Below are positions 13,040-24,392 of a stretch of DNA of 64,000 nucleotides, piece by piece. The stretch covers positions 496,001-560,000 of the forward strand of contig NZ_UXAV01000042.1 in assembly GCF_900609045.1 (NCBI RefSeq). The letters are read 5' to 3'. A program made the position numbers and the translations under genes. The notes beneath the pieces were generated by a model that had not been told where the DNA came from, did no database searches, and saw only the letters and a list, made by a program, of their open reading frames with translations. Source of the DNA: Filibacter tadaridae. Lineage in GTDB: Bacteria > Bacillota > Bacilli > Bacillales_A > Planococcaceae. Numbering within the stretch: the stretch's first letter is position 1; every line of letters begins with the position of its first letter.

Positions 13040-14313
13040 TTTCCATCCTCCCAAATAACTTTTCCGCCAAATATCGTTTTTACAGGCCATCCAGTACACG
13101 CCCGGCCATGGAACGGTGTGTTTTTTCCTTTTGAAATGAATGTTGTACGGTCGATTGTCTGCTCTTTCTGCAAGTCAATCAACACAAGATCTGCAACTGC
13201 ACCGACTTCGATTTTTCCGTATGGTAATCCGAATACATCGGCAGGCTTTTTTGTCATCCAATCGACGAGTTGTTGTAACGTCCATTTACCGCTTTTCACG
13301 AAATTCGTGTAAAGTAGCGGGAATGCCGTTTCAAACCCTGTAATGCCGAACGGTGCTTTTTCCATGCCATTCGCTTTTTCTTCCGCTGTATGCGGTGCAT
13401 GGTCGGTAGCGATAAAGTCCAGTGTTCCATCCAACAAACCTTCGCGAAGTGCCATAAGATCTTCTTGCCCCCGAAGTGGCGGGTTCATCTTCCAATCCGC
13501 ATCGTCACTCGGAATATCATTTTCGGATAGTAGCAAGTGATGCGGCGTTACTTCAGCAGTAACATGAACGCCTGCTTTTTTTGCATCTCGGATGACGCGG
13601 ACCGATTCTTTTGTACTAACATGACAAACATGGTAATGCGCGCCAGCAGCTTCAGCCAGTAGAATATCGCGTGTAATATGGACTGATTCCGCAATGGAAG
13701 GGATTCCTGGAAGCCCCAGTTCTTTGTTGCGCTTCCCTTCGTGCATTACGCCGCCATAGATGAGTGAGTTATCTTCACAGTGTGCAACAATCGGCATGCC
13801 AATCTTCGCTGCATCCTGCATTGCCTCAAACATCATACCCGCTTGTTGAATGCCCACGCCATCGTCTGTAAAGGCGAATGCACCTTGTTCTTTCAATTCT
13901 GCAAGATTCGTCCGTTCCTTACCGGCTTCGCGAATCGTTATCGATGCGTATGGCAACACGCGGATTAATGCATTCTTTTCAATCAACCCATTGACGAGTG
14001 TTAAATTTTCTTTCGTGTCGGGTACCGGGCGAGTGTTTGGCATCGCACATATTGTCGTATATCCGCCTTTTGCAGCAGAATGTGTACCCGTTTCAATCGT
14101 TTCTTTATGTTCGCCGCCTGGCTCGCGAAGATGGACATGGACGTCGATGAAACCTGGTGCTAGAAATAAACTTTTGCCATCGATTACTTCTGCATTTCCC
14201 GCCTCCAGATTTGTACCGATTTCCGAAATTGTATCTTCCGTAATTTTTACATCCGTCGTGATAAGCTCCCCATCACTGTTTACCATTTGTACACCTTGAA
14301 TTATTTTTTCCAA
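13036..14313 (-). CDS. pyrC: Dihydroorotase (class I)
   Basis: Zinc metalloenzyme that cyclises carbamoyl-aspartate to dihydroorotate. 425 aa, amidohydrolase fold; the metal motif HVHLREPG places His59 and His61, and the catalytic Asp lies in ATDHAPHT. The start is TTG at 14313, with GGAGG eight bases upstream and just one base after the pyrB stop. No alternative ATG fits the family start. The stop overlaps carA. Confidence 0.96.
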   Translation of the reverse strand: MEKIIQGVQMVNSDGELITTDVKITEDTISEIGTNLEAGNAEVIDGKSLFLAPGFIDVHVHLREPGGEHKETIETGTHSAAKGGYTTICAMPNTRPVPDTKENLTLVNGLIEKNALIRVLPYASITIREAGKERTNLAELKEQGAFAFTDDGVGIQQAGMMFEAMQDAAKIGMPIVAHCEDNSLIYGGVMHEGKRNKELGLPGIPSIAESVHITRDILLAEAAGAHYHVCHVSTKESVRVIRDAKKAGVHVTAEVTPHHLLLSENDIPSDDADWKMNPPLRGQEDLMALREGLLDGTLDFIATDHAPHTAEEKANGMEKAPFGITGFETAFPLLYTNFVKSGKWTLQQLVDWMTKKPADVFGLPYGKIEVGAVADLVLIDLQKEQTIDRTTFISKGKNTPFHGRACTGWPVKTIFGGKVIWEDGK

Positions 14314-14314
14314 G

Positions 14315-15193
14315 TCAATTCCTCCCTTTTAATACCGCTTCTAAAACGGCCATTCGTATGTATACACCATTTTCCATCTGTTTAAAGATTCTTGAACAAG
14401 AGCTTTCGATTAAACAATCCGCAATTTCAACACCCCTATTAAAAGGCCCGGGGTGCATAATAATTGCCCCTTTTTTCATTCGTTTTGCACGTTCTTCTGT
14501 CAATCCGAATTGTTCGTGATAACTCTCTTTTGTAAAACCAGCACCCGTTGTATGCCTTTCATGTTGCACACGCAGTAGCATGACAACATCGCTTGATTCT
14601 ATTTCATTTCCCCATTCATTCAAGCTTTCAAATTCACCCGCCCAATTTGCCGGGCATAAGAACGTTACATTTGCTCCCAGTTTCTTCAGTGCATCCGCGT
14701 TTGATCGGGCTACACGGCTATGGGCAATGTCTCCTACAATCAAAACGTTCACATCTTTGAATGTGCCGAATTCTTCTTTTATCGTAAATAGATCCAACAA
14801 TGATTGCGTTGGGTGTTGGCCCGCACCGTCACCACCATTCACAATAGAAACAGTCGTTCGACCAACCAGTTGCTCATAATAGCCATCTTCCGGGTGACGG
14901 ATTATAAGTGCATCCACGCCGATAGACTCAAGTGTTTTGACTGTATCGTAAAGCGTCTCCCCTTTAATGGAGCTTGAGAATGCCGATTCGAATGGTAATA
15001 CATTCAACCCAAGATTTCGTTCCGCCATTTCAAAACTCATCTTCGTACGTGTGCTTGGTTCAAAAAACAAATTACTCACCGTATATTTCCCGGGCAATTC
15101 TTTGACTCCGTATCTTTTGAACATATCCGCACGTTCAAGAAGAGCTAAGATTTCTTCTTCTTTAAGCTGTTTTATTGATACAAGATGTTTCAT
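14315..15193 (-). CDS. pyrB: Aspartate carbamoyltransferase catalytic chain
   Basis: Condenses carbamoyl phosphate with aspartate, the committed step. 292 aa from the ATG at 15193 ([10 protein letters not shown]), with AAGGAGG nine to ten bases upstream; the frame extends to 15235 but that part lies in the attenuator hairpin. The carbamoyl-phosphate loop is [11 protein letters not shown] and the HPTQSLLD motif is intact. There is no regulatory chain gene nearby, as expected for Bacillales, where control is by PyrR. Confidence 0.96.
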   Translation of the reverse strand: MKHLVSIKQLKEEEILALLERADMFKRYGVKELPGKYTVSNLFFEPSTRTKMSFEMAERNLGLNVLPFESAFSSSIKGETLYDTVKTLESIGVDALIIRHPEDGYYEQLVGRTTVSIVNGGDGAGQHPTQSLLDLFTIKEEFGTFKDVNVLIVGDIAHSRVARSNADALKKLGANVTFLCPANWAGEFESLNEWGNEIESSDVVMLLRVQHERHTTGAGFTKESYHEQFGLTEERAKRMKKGAIIMHPGPFNRGVEIADCLIESSCSRIFKQMENGVYIRMAVLEAVLKGRN

Positions 15194-15211
15194 CCGGATT
15201 GTCCTCCTTAA

Positions 15212-15324
15212 TATGAACAAAAGCCTTTCCAGCAAGTGGAAAGGCTCGTGGGGTATGACTATCCAGATTCTCCTCTATGGGAGAATGGGTGTCAAACGAA
15301 CCTTTCCTTGTCTCTCTGGACAGT
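15212..15324 (-). promoter_or_regulatory. PyrR-type attenuator before pyrB
   Basis: Read on the minus strand, the pyrP-pyrB gap contains a PyrR-binding element (CTGTCCAGAGAGAC within 15301-15324) and then a perfect 10-bp terminator stem (15222-15231 with 15237-15246) followed by TTTTGTT. The GGAAAGGTTCG at the end of the PyrR element can instead pair with CGAGCCTTTCC of the terminator, which is the expected antiterminator. UMP-bound PyrR would favour termination. Confidence 0.85.
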
Positions 15325-15337
15325 GTTAAAAGGTCTT

Positions 15338-16624
15338 CTATTCTTTTTCCTCAATCAATGTTTTGTCAGTTCTTCCAGGTAACAGAAGGTTAAGCGATAC
15401 ACCGACAATTGCCGCTAGCGCCATACCGCCGACTTCAAATGTGTCACTGAACTTGATCGCCGCACCACCTATACCGACGACTAGAATGACCGACGCAATA
15501 ACAAGATTCCGCTGTTCTCCAAAGTCGACTTTATGTTCAACTAGCATACGTAAACCCGAAGAGGCAATAATTCCGAATAACAGGATGGAGATTCCGCCAA
15601 GTACTGCAGTAGGAATCGTTTGAATAACTGCCATCATTTTCCCGATGAAGGAAAATAAGATGGCGAACACTGCTGCACCGACTATGACATAAACACTGTA
15701 TACTTTTGTGATTGCCATTACACCGATATTTTCACCATATGTCGTCTTGGGAGGCCCTCCCAAGAGACCACTTACTAATGTTCCAAGACCATCTCCCAGC
15801 AGTGAGCGATTCAAGCCCGGCTCTTTGATGAAGTCTTTTTCAACGACGCTTCCGAGTACAAGCTGATGACCGATATGCTCTGAAATCGTCACGATTGCAA
15901 CAGGCACCATGATAAGCAAAAGTGTTGGTGTAACGACAAAGTCATAATCCACTCCCGGTATTAGGAAACTCGGAATTTCAAACCAAGAAGCTTCTTTAAC
16001 TGGAGCAAAATCCAGTATGCCAATAAACGCTGAGTATATATAACCTACTACAATCCCAACAATGACAGGCATAAGGCTGATCACACCTCTGAAAAACATA
16101 AGGCAGATGATTGCTGAAGCTAGTGTCACCATTGCCGCTGAAAAATGCAACAAGTTGTATACTGATTCATTACCTACTTGGACGGTGCTTGCCATGTTCA
16201 CTGCTACCGGCGCAACTGCTAAACCGATAACCATGATCACCGGCCCTACAACAACCGGCGGCAATAGTTTCATAATCCAATTCGGTCCTGTCGTCCAGAT
16301 CAATAAGGATACGAGCCCGTAAACAAGAGCGACAAACATACTTCCGATCATCGCACTTCCAACCCCGCCTGAATTTGTCGCAGCGATTATAGGGGCGATA
16401 AACGCGAATGATGATCCTAAGTAGGCTGGAACTTTAAAGCCAGTGACGAGTACAAAGACAATTGTTGCAAGACCACTCGTCAGTAACGCGATTGCCGGGC
16501 TTAGACCGACGAGTTGTGGAACGAGAATCGTCGAACCGAACATGGCGAACATATGCTGCAAGCTAAGAATGACCCATCTTGCCGGTCTTGGCTTTTCATG
16601 TATATCTAATACTTTTTCAGTCAT
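15338..16624 (-). CDS. pyrP: Uracil permease
   Basis: Nucleobase-cation symporter (UraA/PyrP, NCS2 family) bringing uracil across the membrane. 428 aa with about 12-14 hydrophobic segments. The N-terminal QHMFAMFGSTILVP and the GGPPKTTYGENIGV substrate-binding motif are typical. ATG with AGGAGG upstream, 57 bases after pyrR. Unlike B. subtilis, there is no attenuator in the pyrR-pyrP gap. Confidence 0.95.
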   Translation of the reverse strand: MTEKVLDIHEKPRPARWVILSLQHMFAMFGSTILVPQLVGLSPAIALLTSGLATIVFVLVTGFKVPAYLGSSFAFIAPIIAATNSGGVGSAMIGSMFVALVYGLVSLLIWTTGPNWIMKLLPPVVVGPVIMVIGLAVAPVAVNMASTVQVGNESVYNLLHFSAAMVTLASAIICLMFFRGVISLMPVIVGIVVGYIYSAFIGILDFAPVKEASWFEIPSFLIPGVDYDFVVTPTLLLIMVPVAIVTISEHIGHQLVLGSVVEKDFIKEPGLNRSLLGDGLGTLVSGLLGGPPKTTYGENIGVMAITKVYSVYVIVGAAVFAILFSFIGKMMAVIQTIPTAVLGGISILLFGIIASSGLRMLVEHKVDFGEQRNLVIASVILVVGIGGAAIKFSDTFEVGGMALAAIVGVSLNLLLPGRTDKTLIEEKE

Positions 16625-16681
16625 TTCCCATTTCCTCCATGCTGTTCTTAAATTATTAGCTTTCCAACTGCGATTCCTTAT

Positions 16682-17415
<734 letters not shown>

Positions 17416-17417
17416 AC

Positions 17418-17535
17418 ACAAAAAAACTCCCTGCCTGGGATGGCGGGAGGTATACATGCAGAAAAAACTGTACAAGGATTCTGTATTCAACAGTCCACTG
17501 TACTTCCGTGCAACCTTCCCAGCCTCTCTGGACTG
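17418..17535 (-). promoter_or_regulatory. PyrR-type attenuator before pyrR
   Basis: The minus-strand leader has a textbook PyrR element, CAGTCCAGAGAGGCTGGGAA in 17514-17535, within 40 bases of the predicted transcription start. About 65 bases later a G+C-rich hairpin (17426-17449) followed by a run of T ends the leader. UMP-PyrR binding should favour the terminator and silence the operon. Confidence 0.88.
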
Positions 17536-17569
17536 ATTTTAAAGGTATCGCTATTCAGTTGCTTCGTAT

Positions 17570-17599
17570 AGTATATAATTTATGCTTCTTCTTTGTCAA
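17570..17599 (-). promoter_or_regulatory. Sigma-A promoter of the pyr operon
   Basis: TTGACA (17594-17599) and TATACT (17570-17575) with an 18-base spacer, on the minus strand. The -35 lies inside the last codons of the upstream pseudouridine synthase gene. The position just upstream of the PyrR element fits. Confidence 0.85.
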
Positions 17600-18506
17600 C
17601 TCTTTTTCTCAAATTTACGATTAGCGCTTCGAAGTCTTCAGGTAGCGGCGTTTTAAATTCCATATATTCGCCAGTGGCAGGATGGTCAAATCCAAGCGTG
17701 CCCGCATGCAGGACTTGTCCGCCGAATTCAATCGTTTTTTTCGGTCCGTATTTCGGATCCCCAACAAGTGGATAACCGATATATTTCATATGAACACGTA
17801 TTTGGTGTGTTCTACCTGTCTCCAACCGGCATTCGATTAGTGTATACTCGCCAAACCGTTCAAGCACCTTGAAATGTGTCACGGCATGTTTGCCTTTGTC
17901 TACAATTGCCATGTTCTGTCTTTCCCGTTTATCACGGCCGATTGGTGCATCGATTGTTCCGTTGTCGTGCGGGATGTGACCATGGACAATCGCCGTATAG
18001 ACACGTGTGACAGACTTTTCTACGAGTTGGTTGACAAGTGATTCATGTGCTTTGTCATTTTTCGCGACCATAAGCAAACCTGTCGTATCCTTATCAATAC
18101 GGTGAACGATTCCTGGACGTAGTACGCCGTTAATGCCTGATAAGTCCGTGCAGTGATGCATGAGCCCATTGACAAGCGTCCCGTCAGGATGTCCTGCTGC
18201 AGGATGAACAACCATGCCACGCGGCTTATTGACAACGAGTACGTCTGAATCTTCATAAACGATATCCAAGTTCAAGTCTTGTGCAGTTACATTAAGCTCT
18301 ACAGGTACCGGTTCGTCAACTGTTAACAGATCACCGCGCTTCACTTTATAATTCGGTTTGACATGTTCACCGTTTACAAGCACAAATCCATCTTTTAACC
18401 ATTGTTTGATTTGCGTACGTGACCAATCAGGGCTAAATGATGATAGAGCCATATCAATTCGGCTACCTGCCTGTTCTTCTGTTATTTCAAATTCAACATT
18501 ATCCAT
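17580..18506 (-). CDS. rluD: RluA-family 23S rRNA pseudouridine synthase (RluD/YlyB type)
   Basis: Isomerises uridines of 23S rRNA to pseudouridine. 308 aa: an N-terminal S4 RNA-binding domain (about 14-75) and a catalytic domain with the active-site Asp in VHRIDKDTTGLL (about 134-145). Its start overlaps the lspA stop by one base (TAATG), as in the lspA-ylyB pair of B. subtilis. The exact target uridine cannot be read from sequence. Its 3' end carries the pyr promoter. Confidence 0.92.
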   Translation of the reverse strand: MDNVEFEITEEQAGSRIDMALSSFSPDWSRTQIKQWLKDGFVLVNGEHVKPNYKVKRGDLLTVDEPVPVELNVTAQDLNLDIVYEDSDVLVVNKPRGMVVHPAAGHPDGTLVNGLMHHCTDLSGINGVLRPGIVHRIDKDTTGLLMVAKNDKAHESLVNQLVEKSVTRVYTAIVHGHIPHDNGTIDAPIGRDKRERQNMAIVDKGKHAVTHFKVLERFGEYTLIECRLETGRTHQIRVHMKYIGYPLVGDPKYGPKKTIEFGGQVLHAGTLGFDHPATGEYMEFKTPLPEDFEALIVNLRKRVDKEEA

Positions 18507-18982
18507 TAAGACACCTTTTTCTTGTTCTTTTTTTCATCCATGATGATATGAATGATGAGGAAGATTACACCGACAGTCAATGCCGCATCAGCTACATTAA
18601 AAATCGGGAATTCATAGTTTACAACCGGAATCAGGACATCCACAAAATCGACGACTTCCTTTCGTACAAGCCGATCGATGAAATTACCTATCGCGCCGCC
18701 AAGGATAAACATAAGACTGAGTGCAAAGAGAGGATGTCCTTTCGCTTCTTTATGGAAAAAGTATACGATTCCGGCAATGACAATTACTGTGACGATATAA
18801 AAAAACCACATCTGTCCTTCTAACATGCCCCAAGCAGCACCACTATTTCGATGGGAAAGAAATCCAAGGTATGGATCGGCAACGCTGATTCTTTCTCCGA
18901 TTTCCATATTTTTAACGACTAGCCACTTCGTCACCTGATCTAAAATGATGACAAGTGCCGCCAATCCGTAATAGATGAACAA
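18506..18982 (-). CDS. lspA: Prolipoprotein signal peptidase II
   Basis: Membrane aspartic protease that removes lipoprotein signal peptides. 158 aa with four hydrophobic segments; catalytic Asp residues are in GNFIDRL and VVDFVDV, and the NSGAAWGML motif is present. The start appears to be TTG at 18982 (GGGGG eight bases upstream). B. subtilis has ylyA between ileS and lspA; here there is only a terminator. Confidence 0.94.
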   Translation of the reverse strand: MFIYYGLAALVIILDQVTKWLVVKNMEIGERISVADPYLGFLSHRNSGAAWGMLEGQMWFFYIVTVIVIAGIVYFFHKEAKGHPLFALSLMFILGGAIGNFIDRLVRKEVVDFVDVLIPVVNYEFPIFNVADAALTVGVIFLIIHIIMDEKKNKKKVS

Positions 18983-19023
18983 TCACAAAACCCCCGTCCA
19001 ACAGATTCGTACTTAATTCTACC

Positions 19024-19075
19024 ATAAAAAAAGAAGCGGCTGTACCAATCTACACGAAAAGATTGGCACAGCCGC
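19024..19075 (-). terminator. Terminator after ileS
   Basis: Sixteen-base arms (19036-19051, 19060-19075; one mismatch) around an 8-base loop, followed on the minus strand by TTCTTTTTTT. It sits just downstream of ileS. Confidence 0.93.
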
Positions 19076-19095
19076 CCAATAATCAGTCACACTTT

Positions 19096-21858
19096 TTACG
19101 AATAGTACTTTTTCACAACAACTGCGCAGCGTGTGCATAGTGTCGGATGTGTTTCGTCTGTACCGACTGTTTCGGAAATTGTCCAGCAACGATCACATTT
19201 TTCGCCGTCCGCTTTTTCAACTAGGACACTTGCTGTATCCAGTTCCAATGTTCCTTCAGGCATTTGGGCATCTTCACCTTCAACAAACTTTGAAACAATG
19301 AAGAATTGAGCGAAATCGATATCATCCGATGCGAATACACCTTGTAGTTTTTCAGGTACTGCAACGGTGACTTTCGCTTCGAGTGATTTCCCGATGATTT
19401 TTGCATTGCGTGCCTCTTCAAGGGCTTTCAAGACATCATCACGGATAAGCATCAGTGTCGCGAAGCGTTCGCGGAGTTGTGCCGCTTCCTCACCGACATC
19501 TTGTGCTTCCGGCATATCTGTTAACTGAATGCTTTCAACCTCTGCATGTACGATATATGCCCACATCTCGTCAGTTGTGTGCGGCAAGATTGGTGTCAAC
19601 AATTTCAACAATGCAATCAATGATTCATACATAACCGTTTGCATGGCACGACGATGCTGATGATCCATGCCCTCAATGTAAGCTACATCTTTTGCAATGT
19701 CGAGATAGAATGAGCTCAAATCGCCTGTGCAGAAATTATTCACTGCGTGGTAAACACCCGCGAATTCATAGTTGTCGTATGCATTCCGTACTTCTTCAAT
19801 CAAATCTTGTAGTTTCACATAGACATACTTGTCCACTGGACGAAGTTCCGCAAACGGTACACTATCTGTTACAGGATTAAAGTCCGTTGTATTGCCGTGT
19901 AGGAAACGGAGCGTATTCCGGATTTTGCGATACACTTCAGATACCTGTTTGAAGTTAGAATCAGAAACGCGCACATCCGCTGTGTAATCCACAGAAGATA
20001 CCCATAGACGAAGAATGTCTGCACCCAATTGGTTCATCACTTTTGATGGCACGATAACGTTGCCAAGTGATTTACTCATTTTGCGCCCTTCGCCATCCAA
20101 TGTGAAGCCGTGGCTCAGTACTCCTTTGTATGGTGCATGGCCATTTATGGCGACACTTGTCGTAAGCGAAGAGTTAAACCATCCACGGTATTGGTCAGAG
20201 CCTTCCAGATAAAGGTCTGCTGGGTAAACGAGATCGTCCCGTTCAACAAGTACACCTTGATGTGTAGATCCTGAATCGAACCAAACGTCCATAATATCCG
20301 TTTCTTTCGTGAACAATCCATTTGGGCTTCCTTCATGCGTGAATCCAGCCGGCAAGAGATCTTTCGCCTCACGTTCAAACCAGATATTCGAACCGTGTTC
20401 GCGGAACAGTTCAGAAACAGTGGCAATCGTTTCATCTGTAATGACCGGTTCGCCGTTTTCAGCATAAAATACCGGAATCGGAACCCCCCATACCCGTTGA
20501 CGGGAAATACACCAATCACCGCGGTCGCGAACCATATTATAAAGTCTAGTTTCACCCCATGAAGGCGTGAATTTCGTATCTTTAATGGCTTGTAGCAACT
20601 CTGGACGGAACGATTCGATAGACGCGAACCATTGCGCAGTTGCACGGTAAATAACCGGCTTTTTCGTACGCCAATCATGCGGGTACGAGTGCGTGATGAA
20701 TGATAATTTCTTAAGCGCGCCTACTTTGTCCAATGCTTCTGTAACAGCTTTGTTTGCATCTTCATAAAATAATCCTGCAAAACCGGGTGCTTCGTCTGTC
20801 ATAACACCCCTGTCGTCGATTGGAGACAATGCATCGATGCCATAAGACTTGGATACATAAAAGTCGTCTTCCCCGTGTCCAGGTGCCGTATGTACACACC
20901 CTGTACCAGCCTCAGCTGTCACGTGTTCGCCAAGCATCACAAGTGAATCGCGGTCATATAATGGGTGTTTAGCCACGACACAGTCAAGTTCTGACCCTTT
21001 TAATTCACGTTCAATGGAATAATCTTCCCAACTAAGTTCCCCAGCGACAAACGACAGAAGATCTTTTGCAATAAGGAATTTTTCATCCGCAATCGTAACA
21101 ATTACATACGTAAATTCCGGGTGAACGGAAATACCTAAGTTTGAAGGGATTGTCCAAGGCGTTGTCGTCCAAATCAGGAAATTCACATCTGTATCGATGA
21201 CTCCTTTTCCGTCTTTTACAGGGAAACTGACATAGATGGATGGTGATTTCTTGTCTTGGTATTCGATTTCCGCTTCTGCAAGTGCAGATTCACTTGAAGG
21301 TGACCAGTAAACAGGTTTCAAACCTTTATAAATATAGCCTTTTTTGGCCATTTCACCGAACACACCAACCTGGCGGGCTTCAAAAGCTGGTTTTAATGTG
21401 ATGTAAGGATTATCCCAATCACCACGGACTCCGATTCGTTTAAACTGGCTACGCTGGTTATCAATTTGAACCAAAGCATATTCCTCGCACATTTTACGGA
21501 ATTCAGCAATTGTGTGTTCTTTCCGTTTTACACCTTTGTTAACAAGCGCTTGCTCAATAGGTAAACCATGCGTATCCCATCCTGGAACATAAGGGGCATG
21601 GAAACCTGACATGGACTTGTAACGGACGACCATATCTTTTAGCACCTTGTTCATCGCATGTCCCATGTGAAGATCACCGTTTGCGTAAGGCGGGCCATCA
21701 TGTAAAACGAAAAACGGACGGTCTGCAGTCCGCTCCAACACCTTTTTGTAAATATTCATTTCTTCCCATTTCTCTTGCATAAGCGGTTCTTTATTTGGCA
21801 AGTTACCACGCATCGGGAAATCTGTTTTCGGCATAAGTAGTGTATCTTTGTACTCCAT
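19096..21858 (-). CDS. ileS: Isoleucyl-tRNA synthetase
   Basis: Charges tRNA-Ile. 920 aa from the ATG at 21858 (GAGGAGG upstream); the frame to 21933 runs back into the T-box leader. The class I signatures are [10 protein letters not shown] (HIGH-type) near the N-terminus and [10 protein letters not shown] near residue 600; the editing domain lies between. The C-terminal zinc finger is CDRCW...CTRC. It is controlled by the T-box upstream, with specifier codon ATC. Confidence 0.97.
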   Translation of the reverse strand: MEYKDTLLMPKTDFPMRGNLPNKEPLMQEKWEEMNIYKKVLERTADRPFFVLHDGPPYANGDLHMGHAMNKVLKDMVVRYKSMSGFHAPYVPGWDTHGLPIEQALVNKGVKRKEHTIAEFRKMCEEYALVQIDNQRSQFKRIGVRGDWDNPYITLKPAFEARQVGVFGEMAKKGYIYKGLKPVYWSPSSESALAEAEIEYQDKKSPSIYVSFPVKDGKGVIDTDVNFLIWTTTPWTIPSNLGISVHPEFTYVIVTIADEKFLIAKDLLSFVAGELSWEDYSIERELKGSELDCVVAKHPLYDRDSLVMLGEHVTAEAGTGCVHTAPGHGEDDFYVSKSYGIDALSPIDDRGVMTDEAPGFAGLFYEDANKAVTEALDKVGALKKLSFITHSYPHDWRTKKPVIYRATAQWFASIESFRPELLQAIKDTKFTPSWGETRLYNMVRDRGDWCISRQRVWGVPIPVFYAENGEPVITDETIATVSELFREHGSNIWFEREAKDLLPAGFTHEGSPNGLFTKETDIMDVWFDSGSTHQGVLVERDDLVYPADLYLEGSDQYRGWFNSSLTTSVAINGHAPYKGVLSHGFTLDGEGRKMSKSLGNVIVPSKVMNQLGADILRLWVSSVDYTADVRVSDSNFKQVSEVYRKIRNTLRFLHGNTTDFNPVTDSVPFAELRPVDKYVYVKLQDLIEEVRNAYDNYEFAGVYHAVNNFCTGDLSSFYLDIAKDVAYIEGMDHQHRRAMQTVMYESLIALLKLLTPILPHTTDEMWAYIVHAEVESIQLTDMPEAQDVGEEAAQLRERFATLMLIRDDVLKALEEARNAKIIGKSLEAKVTVAVPEKLQGVFASDDIDFAQFFIVSKFVEGEDAQMPEGTLELDTASVLVEKADGEKCDRCWTISETVGTDETHPTLCTRCAVVVKKYYS

Positions 21859-21920
21859 TTTTATTCCTCCTCTTGATTGTAAAAAAATGAAATTTCTTAT
21901 GTTGAACCTGTAAATAGACA

Positions 21921-22165
21921 AAAAAATCCCCATCCCTAAAAAGGGACGAGGAGTTATTCTCGCGTTACCACCCTACTTGCAGCAGACGAATCCACTACCA
22001 CTCAGACACCATAACGGGGTGTTTCCGGGAGTACGTACATGATTCCGCAATCCAGCTCGGGAGTGATTTTCATATCCGATTTGTTGGTCGGGCTCCCACC
22101 ATCCCCGGCTCGCTGTGCTCAATTTCGGAAACTACTTTCTCTTTCGACGCCTGTTATAGCTATAT
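21921..22165 (-). promoter_or_regulatory. T-box riboswitch (isoleucine)
   Basis: The minus-strand leader has the T-box GGGTGGTAACGCG (21961-21973), a terminator hairpin with a T-run (21921-21953), and a Stem I region containing GGTGGGAGCCC and GGATATGAAAATC. The specifier triplet is ATC at 22065-22067, matching isoleucine and the ileS gene it precedes. Uncharged tRNA-Ile should favour antitermination. Confidence 0.95.
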
Positions 22166-22172
22166 GCCCATA

Positions 22173-22201
22173 ATTATAGGTGTGCAACAAGGTTCAGTCA
22201 A
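22173..22201 (-). promoter_or_regulatory. Sigma-A promoter for ileS
   Basis: TTGACT (22196-22201) and TATAAT (22173-22178) with a 17-base spacer on the minus strand, immediately before the T-box leader and just after divIVA. Confidence 0.88.
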
Positions 22202-22208
22202 GTATATG

Positions 22209-22718
22209 TCAAGCTTCTTCTTCAGCTAATGCATCCAGTCGTTCTGCATCCATTTTATACTCAAGTAGATTGTCCCAGTCATCCGTTTGGACAAGATCCA
22301 ATTGCGCTTCGATTAACATACGGAAACGGTTGCGGAAAACTTTTGATTGTTTTTTAAGGTCTTCGATTTCCATTGAAATTTTACGTGCCCGTGACAATGC
22401 TTCATTAACAATGCGATCCGCATTTTTTTCGGCTTCTTTAACGATAAGTTTTGACTCTTTCATCGAATTTCGACGAACATCCTCCGCAGCTTCTTGTGCA
22501 ATAAGAATTGAACTTTGAAGTGTTTGCTCAATTGAGTTGAAGTGCGTAACCTGTTCCGATGATTGCTTAAGGCTGTTTTTCAGCTCTTTATTTTCTTCGA
22601 GCACGTTTTCATAGTCTTTCATGATTTGCTCTAGAAATTCATTCACTTCATCCTCATTATACCCACGGAATTTACTACTGAATTCTTTATTATGTATATC
22701 AAGTGGTGATAAAGCCAT
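22209..22718 (-). CDS. divIVA: DivIVA cell-pole protein
   Basis: Coiled-coil protein that marks curved membranes at septa and poles and positions division and sporulation factors. 169 aa; the N-terminal lipid-binding MALSPLDIHNKEFSSKFRGY is typical, followed by coiled coil. The ATG at 22718 is chosen over 22727 because GGAGGG directly abuts the upstream ATG and is nine bases from this one. It ends the ylm cluster. Confidence 0.95.
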   Translation of the reverse strand: MALSPLDIHNKEFSSKFRGYNEDEVNEFLEQIMKDYENVLEENKELKNSLKQSSEQVTHFNSIEQTLQSSILIAQEAAEDVRRNSMKESKLIVKEAEKNADRIVNEALSRARKISMEIEDLKKQSKVFRNRFRMLIEAQLDLVQTDDWDNLLEYKMDAERLDALAEEEA

Positions 22719-22808
22719 CTGATGCATCCCTCCTTTACCGTATTCAATTCCTATTATACATGCTGGCGCGATAGAAAACAGCGTTATTTCAAACTATTGT
22801 CTGATTAA

Positions 22809-23585
22809 TCATTCTAACTTACCGATAATAAGCCGAATTTTGTCTTTCCGTGTCCTGCCCTCAATCGCACGAATGCTGAATCGTCCCGAACCACGTACAG
22901 AAATCATATCCGATTCTTGGAGTTCAAAAGCTGGCTGGCTTCTGACCACCCAATTCACTTTCACTTTTTCACCGTGAACAAGTGACGACGCTTTTTGACG
23001 CGGACTATTCAGCAATGCCGCCACAACTACATCGAGTCTAAGAGAAGCGACGGTAAATAATTCCTCCACCCAACTATCTGTTGAGACAATCCACTTTTTA
23101 GGATCATCCACTTCTTCAACTGCAACTTTCGCTTTTCCAATCGATGTGAAATTTGCTTTCATGTAGTCTTTCAACTCATCCGCAACTGTAAATTGTACTT
23201 CGTCCTCACCTACCCTGATATCGCCAAACTTTGCACGATCTATGCCGAGCGCCATCATTGAACCAAGAACATCCTTGTGACCAAGTTTCAGGAATTTCGA
23301 TGCGTATTTCACATGAAAAACAGTTACATTATAATCCTCTTTTTCCGGTACGTAATAATCCGGATAGATCAGTAGTCGTTGCCGTTCAGCGTTAGGAAAA
23401 GCGCCATAGTCTTCCACCAAAAAACCTGAACTTCTCACTGTCGATTCTACGATAAAACGCTGCCTCGGGTCCAGAAAACCTGTCAATTTAGGAGCGTATG
23501 TATTTTCCACTTCCCGTGTCCAACCTATCGCTGTTTCAATGAACGGTTGCTCTTCTTTCCTAAAATGTTGTACTATACTCTCCAT
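22809..23585 (-). CDS. ylmH: YlmH / RqcP2 S4-domain RNA-binding protein
   Basis: 258 aa protein with an N-terminal alpha/beta region and a C-terminal S4 domain (about residues 182-245, LDVVVAALLNSPRQKA...). The B. subtilis homologue acts with RqcH in ribosome-associated quality control on 50S-peptidyl-tRNA. ATG with AAGGAG upstream. It follows ylmG closely; a short hairpin overlaps the ylmG stop. Confidence 0.92.
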   Translation of the reverse strand: MESIVQHFRKEEQPFIETAIGWTREVENTYAPKLTGFLDPRQRFIVESTVRSSGFLVEDYGAFPNAERQRLLIYPDYYVPEKEDYNVTVFHVKYASKFLKLGHKDVLGSMMALGIDRAKFGDIRVGEDEVQFTVADELKDYMKANFTSIGKAKVAVEEVDDPKKWIVSTDSWVEELFTVASLRLDVVVAALLNSPRQKASSLVHGEKVKVNWVVRSQPAFELQESDMISVRGSGRFSIRAIEGRTRKDKIRLIIGKLE

Positions 23586-23609
23586 TATCTTTCTTCTCCT
23601 TACACAAAA

Positions 23610-23629
23610 GTCCTCACCTAAGTGAGGAC
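23610..23629 (-). other. Short hairpin at the ylmG stop
   Basis: Perfect 8-bp stem with a 4-base loop, followed on the minus strand by TTTTGTG. It overlaps the ylmG stop codon and may partly terminate transcription or protect the upstream message. Confidence 0.5.
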
Positions 23630-23904
23630 AAAATAATCATTCTAAACACTTCTAAGATACCCTTGGAAATTAAGCTTAAAGCGAATAGCGCAACAATCGG
23701 AGAAATGTCGATCATACCAAGTGGCGGAATGAACTTCCTGAAGAACCCCAAATAAGGTTCAGCAATTTTTTCGATAAGTTTTCCAAACTTCGTCTCGCGT
23801 GTAGAAGGTATCCACGACATTAAAATGTAAATAATAAGTACTACCGAGTAAATTTGAATTGCATAGGCAAGTACTTTATATATCGTTAAAAGTATCTCTG
23901 TCAT
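23614..23904 (-). CDS. ylmG: YggT-family membrane protein YlmG
   Basis: 96 aa with two hydrophobic segments, a YggT domain protein of the division-gene neighbourhood. The exact function is not established; homologues affect nucleoid and septum organisation. The motif LMSWIPSTRE and the PIVALF segment are typical. Order sepF-ylmG-ylmH-divIVA is conserved in Firmicutes. Confidence 0.92.
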   Translation of the reverse strand: MTEILLTIYKVLAYAIQIYSVVLIIYILMSWIPSTRETKFGKLIEKIAEPYLGFFRKFIPPLGMIDISPIVALFALSLISKGILEVFRMIILSSLR

Positions 23905-23930
23905 ACTAATTTATACCCCTCAATCTATTT

Positions 23931-24392
23931 CTATCGTTCAAAGTAATCGGATATTGCACCTGCAACTTCAACATTTTCTGGTACGCAAAGAAATATGTCT
24001 GTTCCAATTCGTTGGATGTCCCCGCCTAATGCATATACAGTTCCGCTCAGGAAATCGACAATGCGGATGCCTTGATCCCGATCGATCCGTTGCAAGTTGA
24101 CAACGACAGCACGTTTGTTTTTAAGATGTTCGGAAATATCTTGGGCTTCTGCATAAACACGAGGTTCGACAAGAATTACTTTGGACGACTTTTGAAGACT
24201 TTGTAGACTAACAACTGTACCTTGTTGCGGAGTTTCGTTTATAGGTTGTTTAGTACGCATCGGCACTTTTTTTGCCAGTTGTTGCTTTTGCTGTTCCTGG
24301 ACGGTACGTCGTTCTTCACGTTGTGGTTGCTCGCGCACATCTTCTTCATCTTCAAGGTAAAACCATTTTTCGAACTTGTTTTTTATGCTCAT
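23931..24392 (-). CDS. sepF: SepF cell-division protein
   Basis: FtsZ-binding, membrane-anchoring division protein that forms rings at the septum. 153 aa: an N-terminal amphipathic helix ([13 protein letters not shown]), a Gln/Arg-rich linker, and the SepF core (about 65-150) with [21 protein letters not shown]. Its ATG overlaps the ylmE stop by four bases. Confidence 0.95.
   Translation of the reverse strand: MSIKNKFEKWFYLEDEEDVREQPQREERRTVQEQQKQQLAKKVPMRTKQPINETPQQGTVVSLQSLQKSSKVILVEPRVYAEAQDISEHLKNKRAVVVNLQRIDRDQGIRIVDFLSGTVYALGGDIQRIGTDIFLCVPENVEVAGAISDYFER

Noticed and set aside
13850-14299. 149-codon plus-strand frame opposite pyrC
   Set aside because: Shadow of a confident gene; composition and lack of start signals argue against translation.
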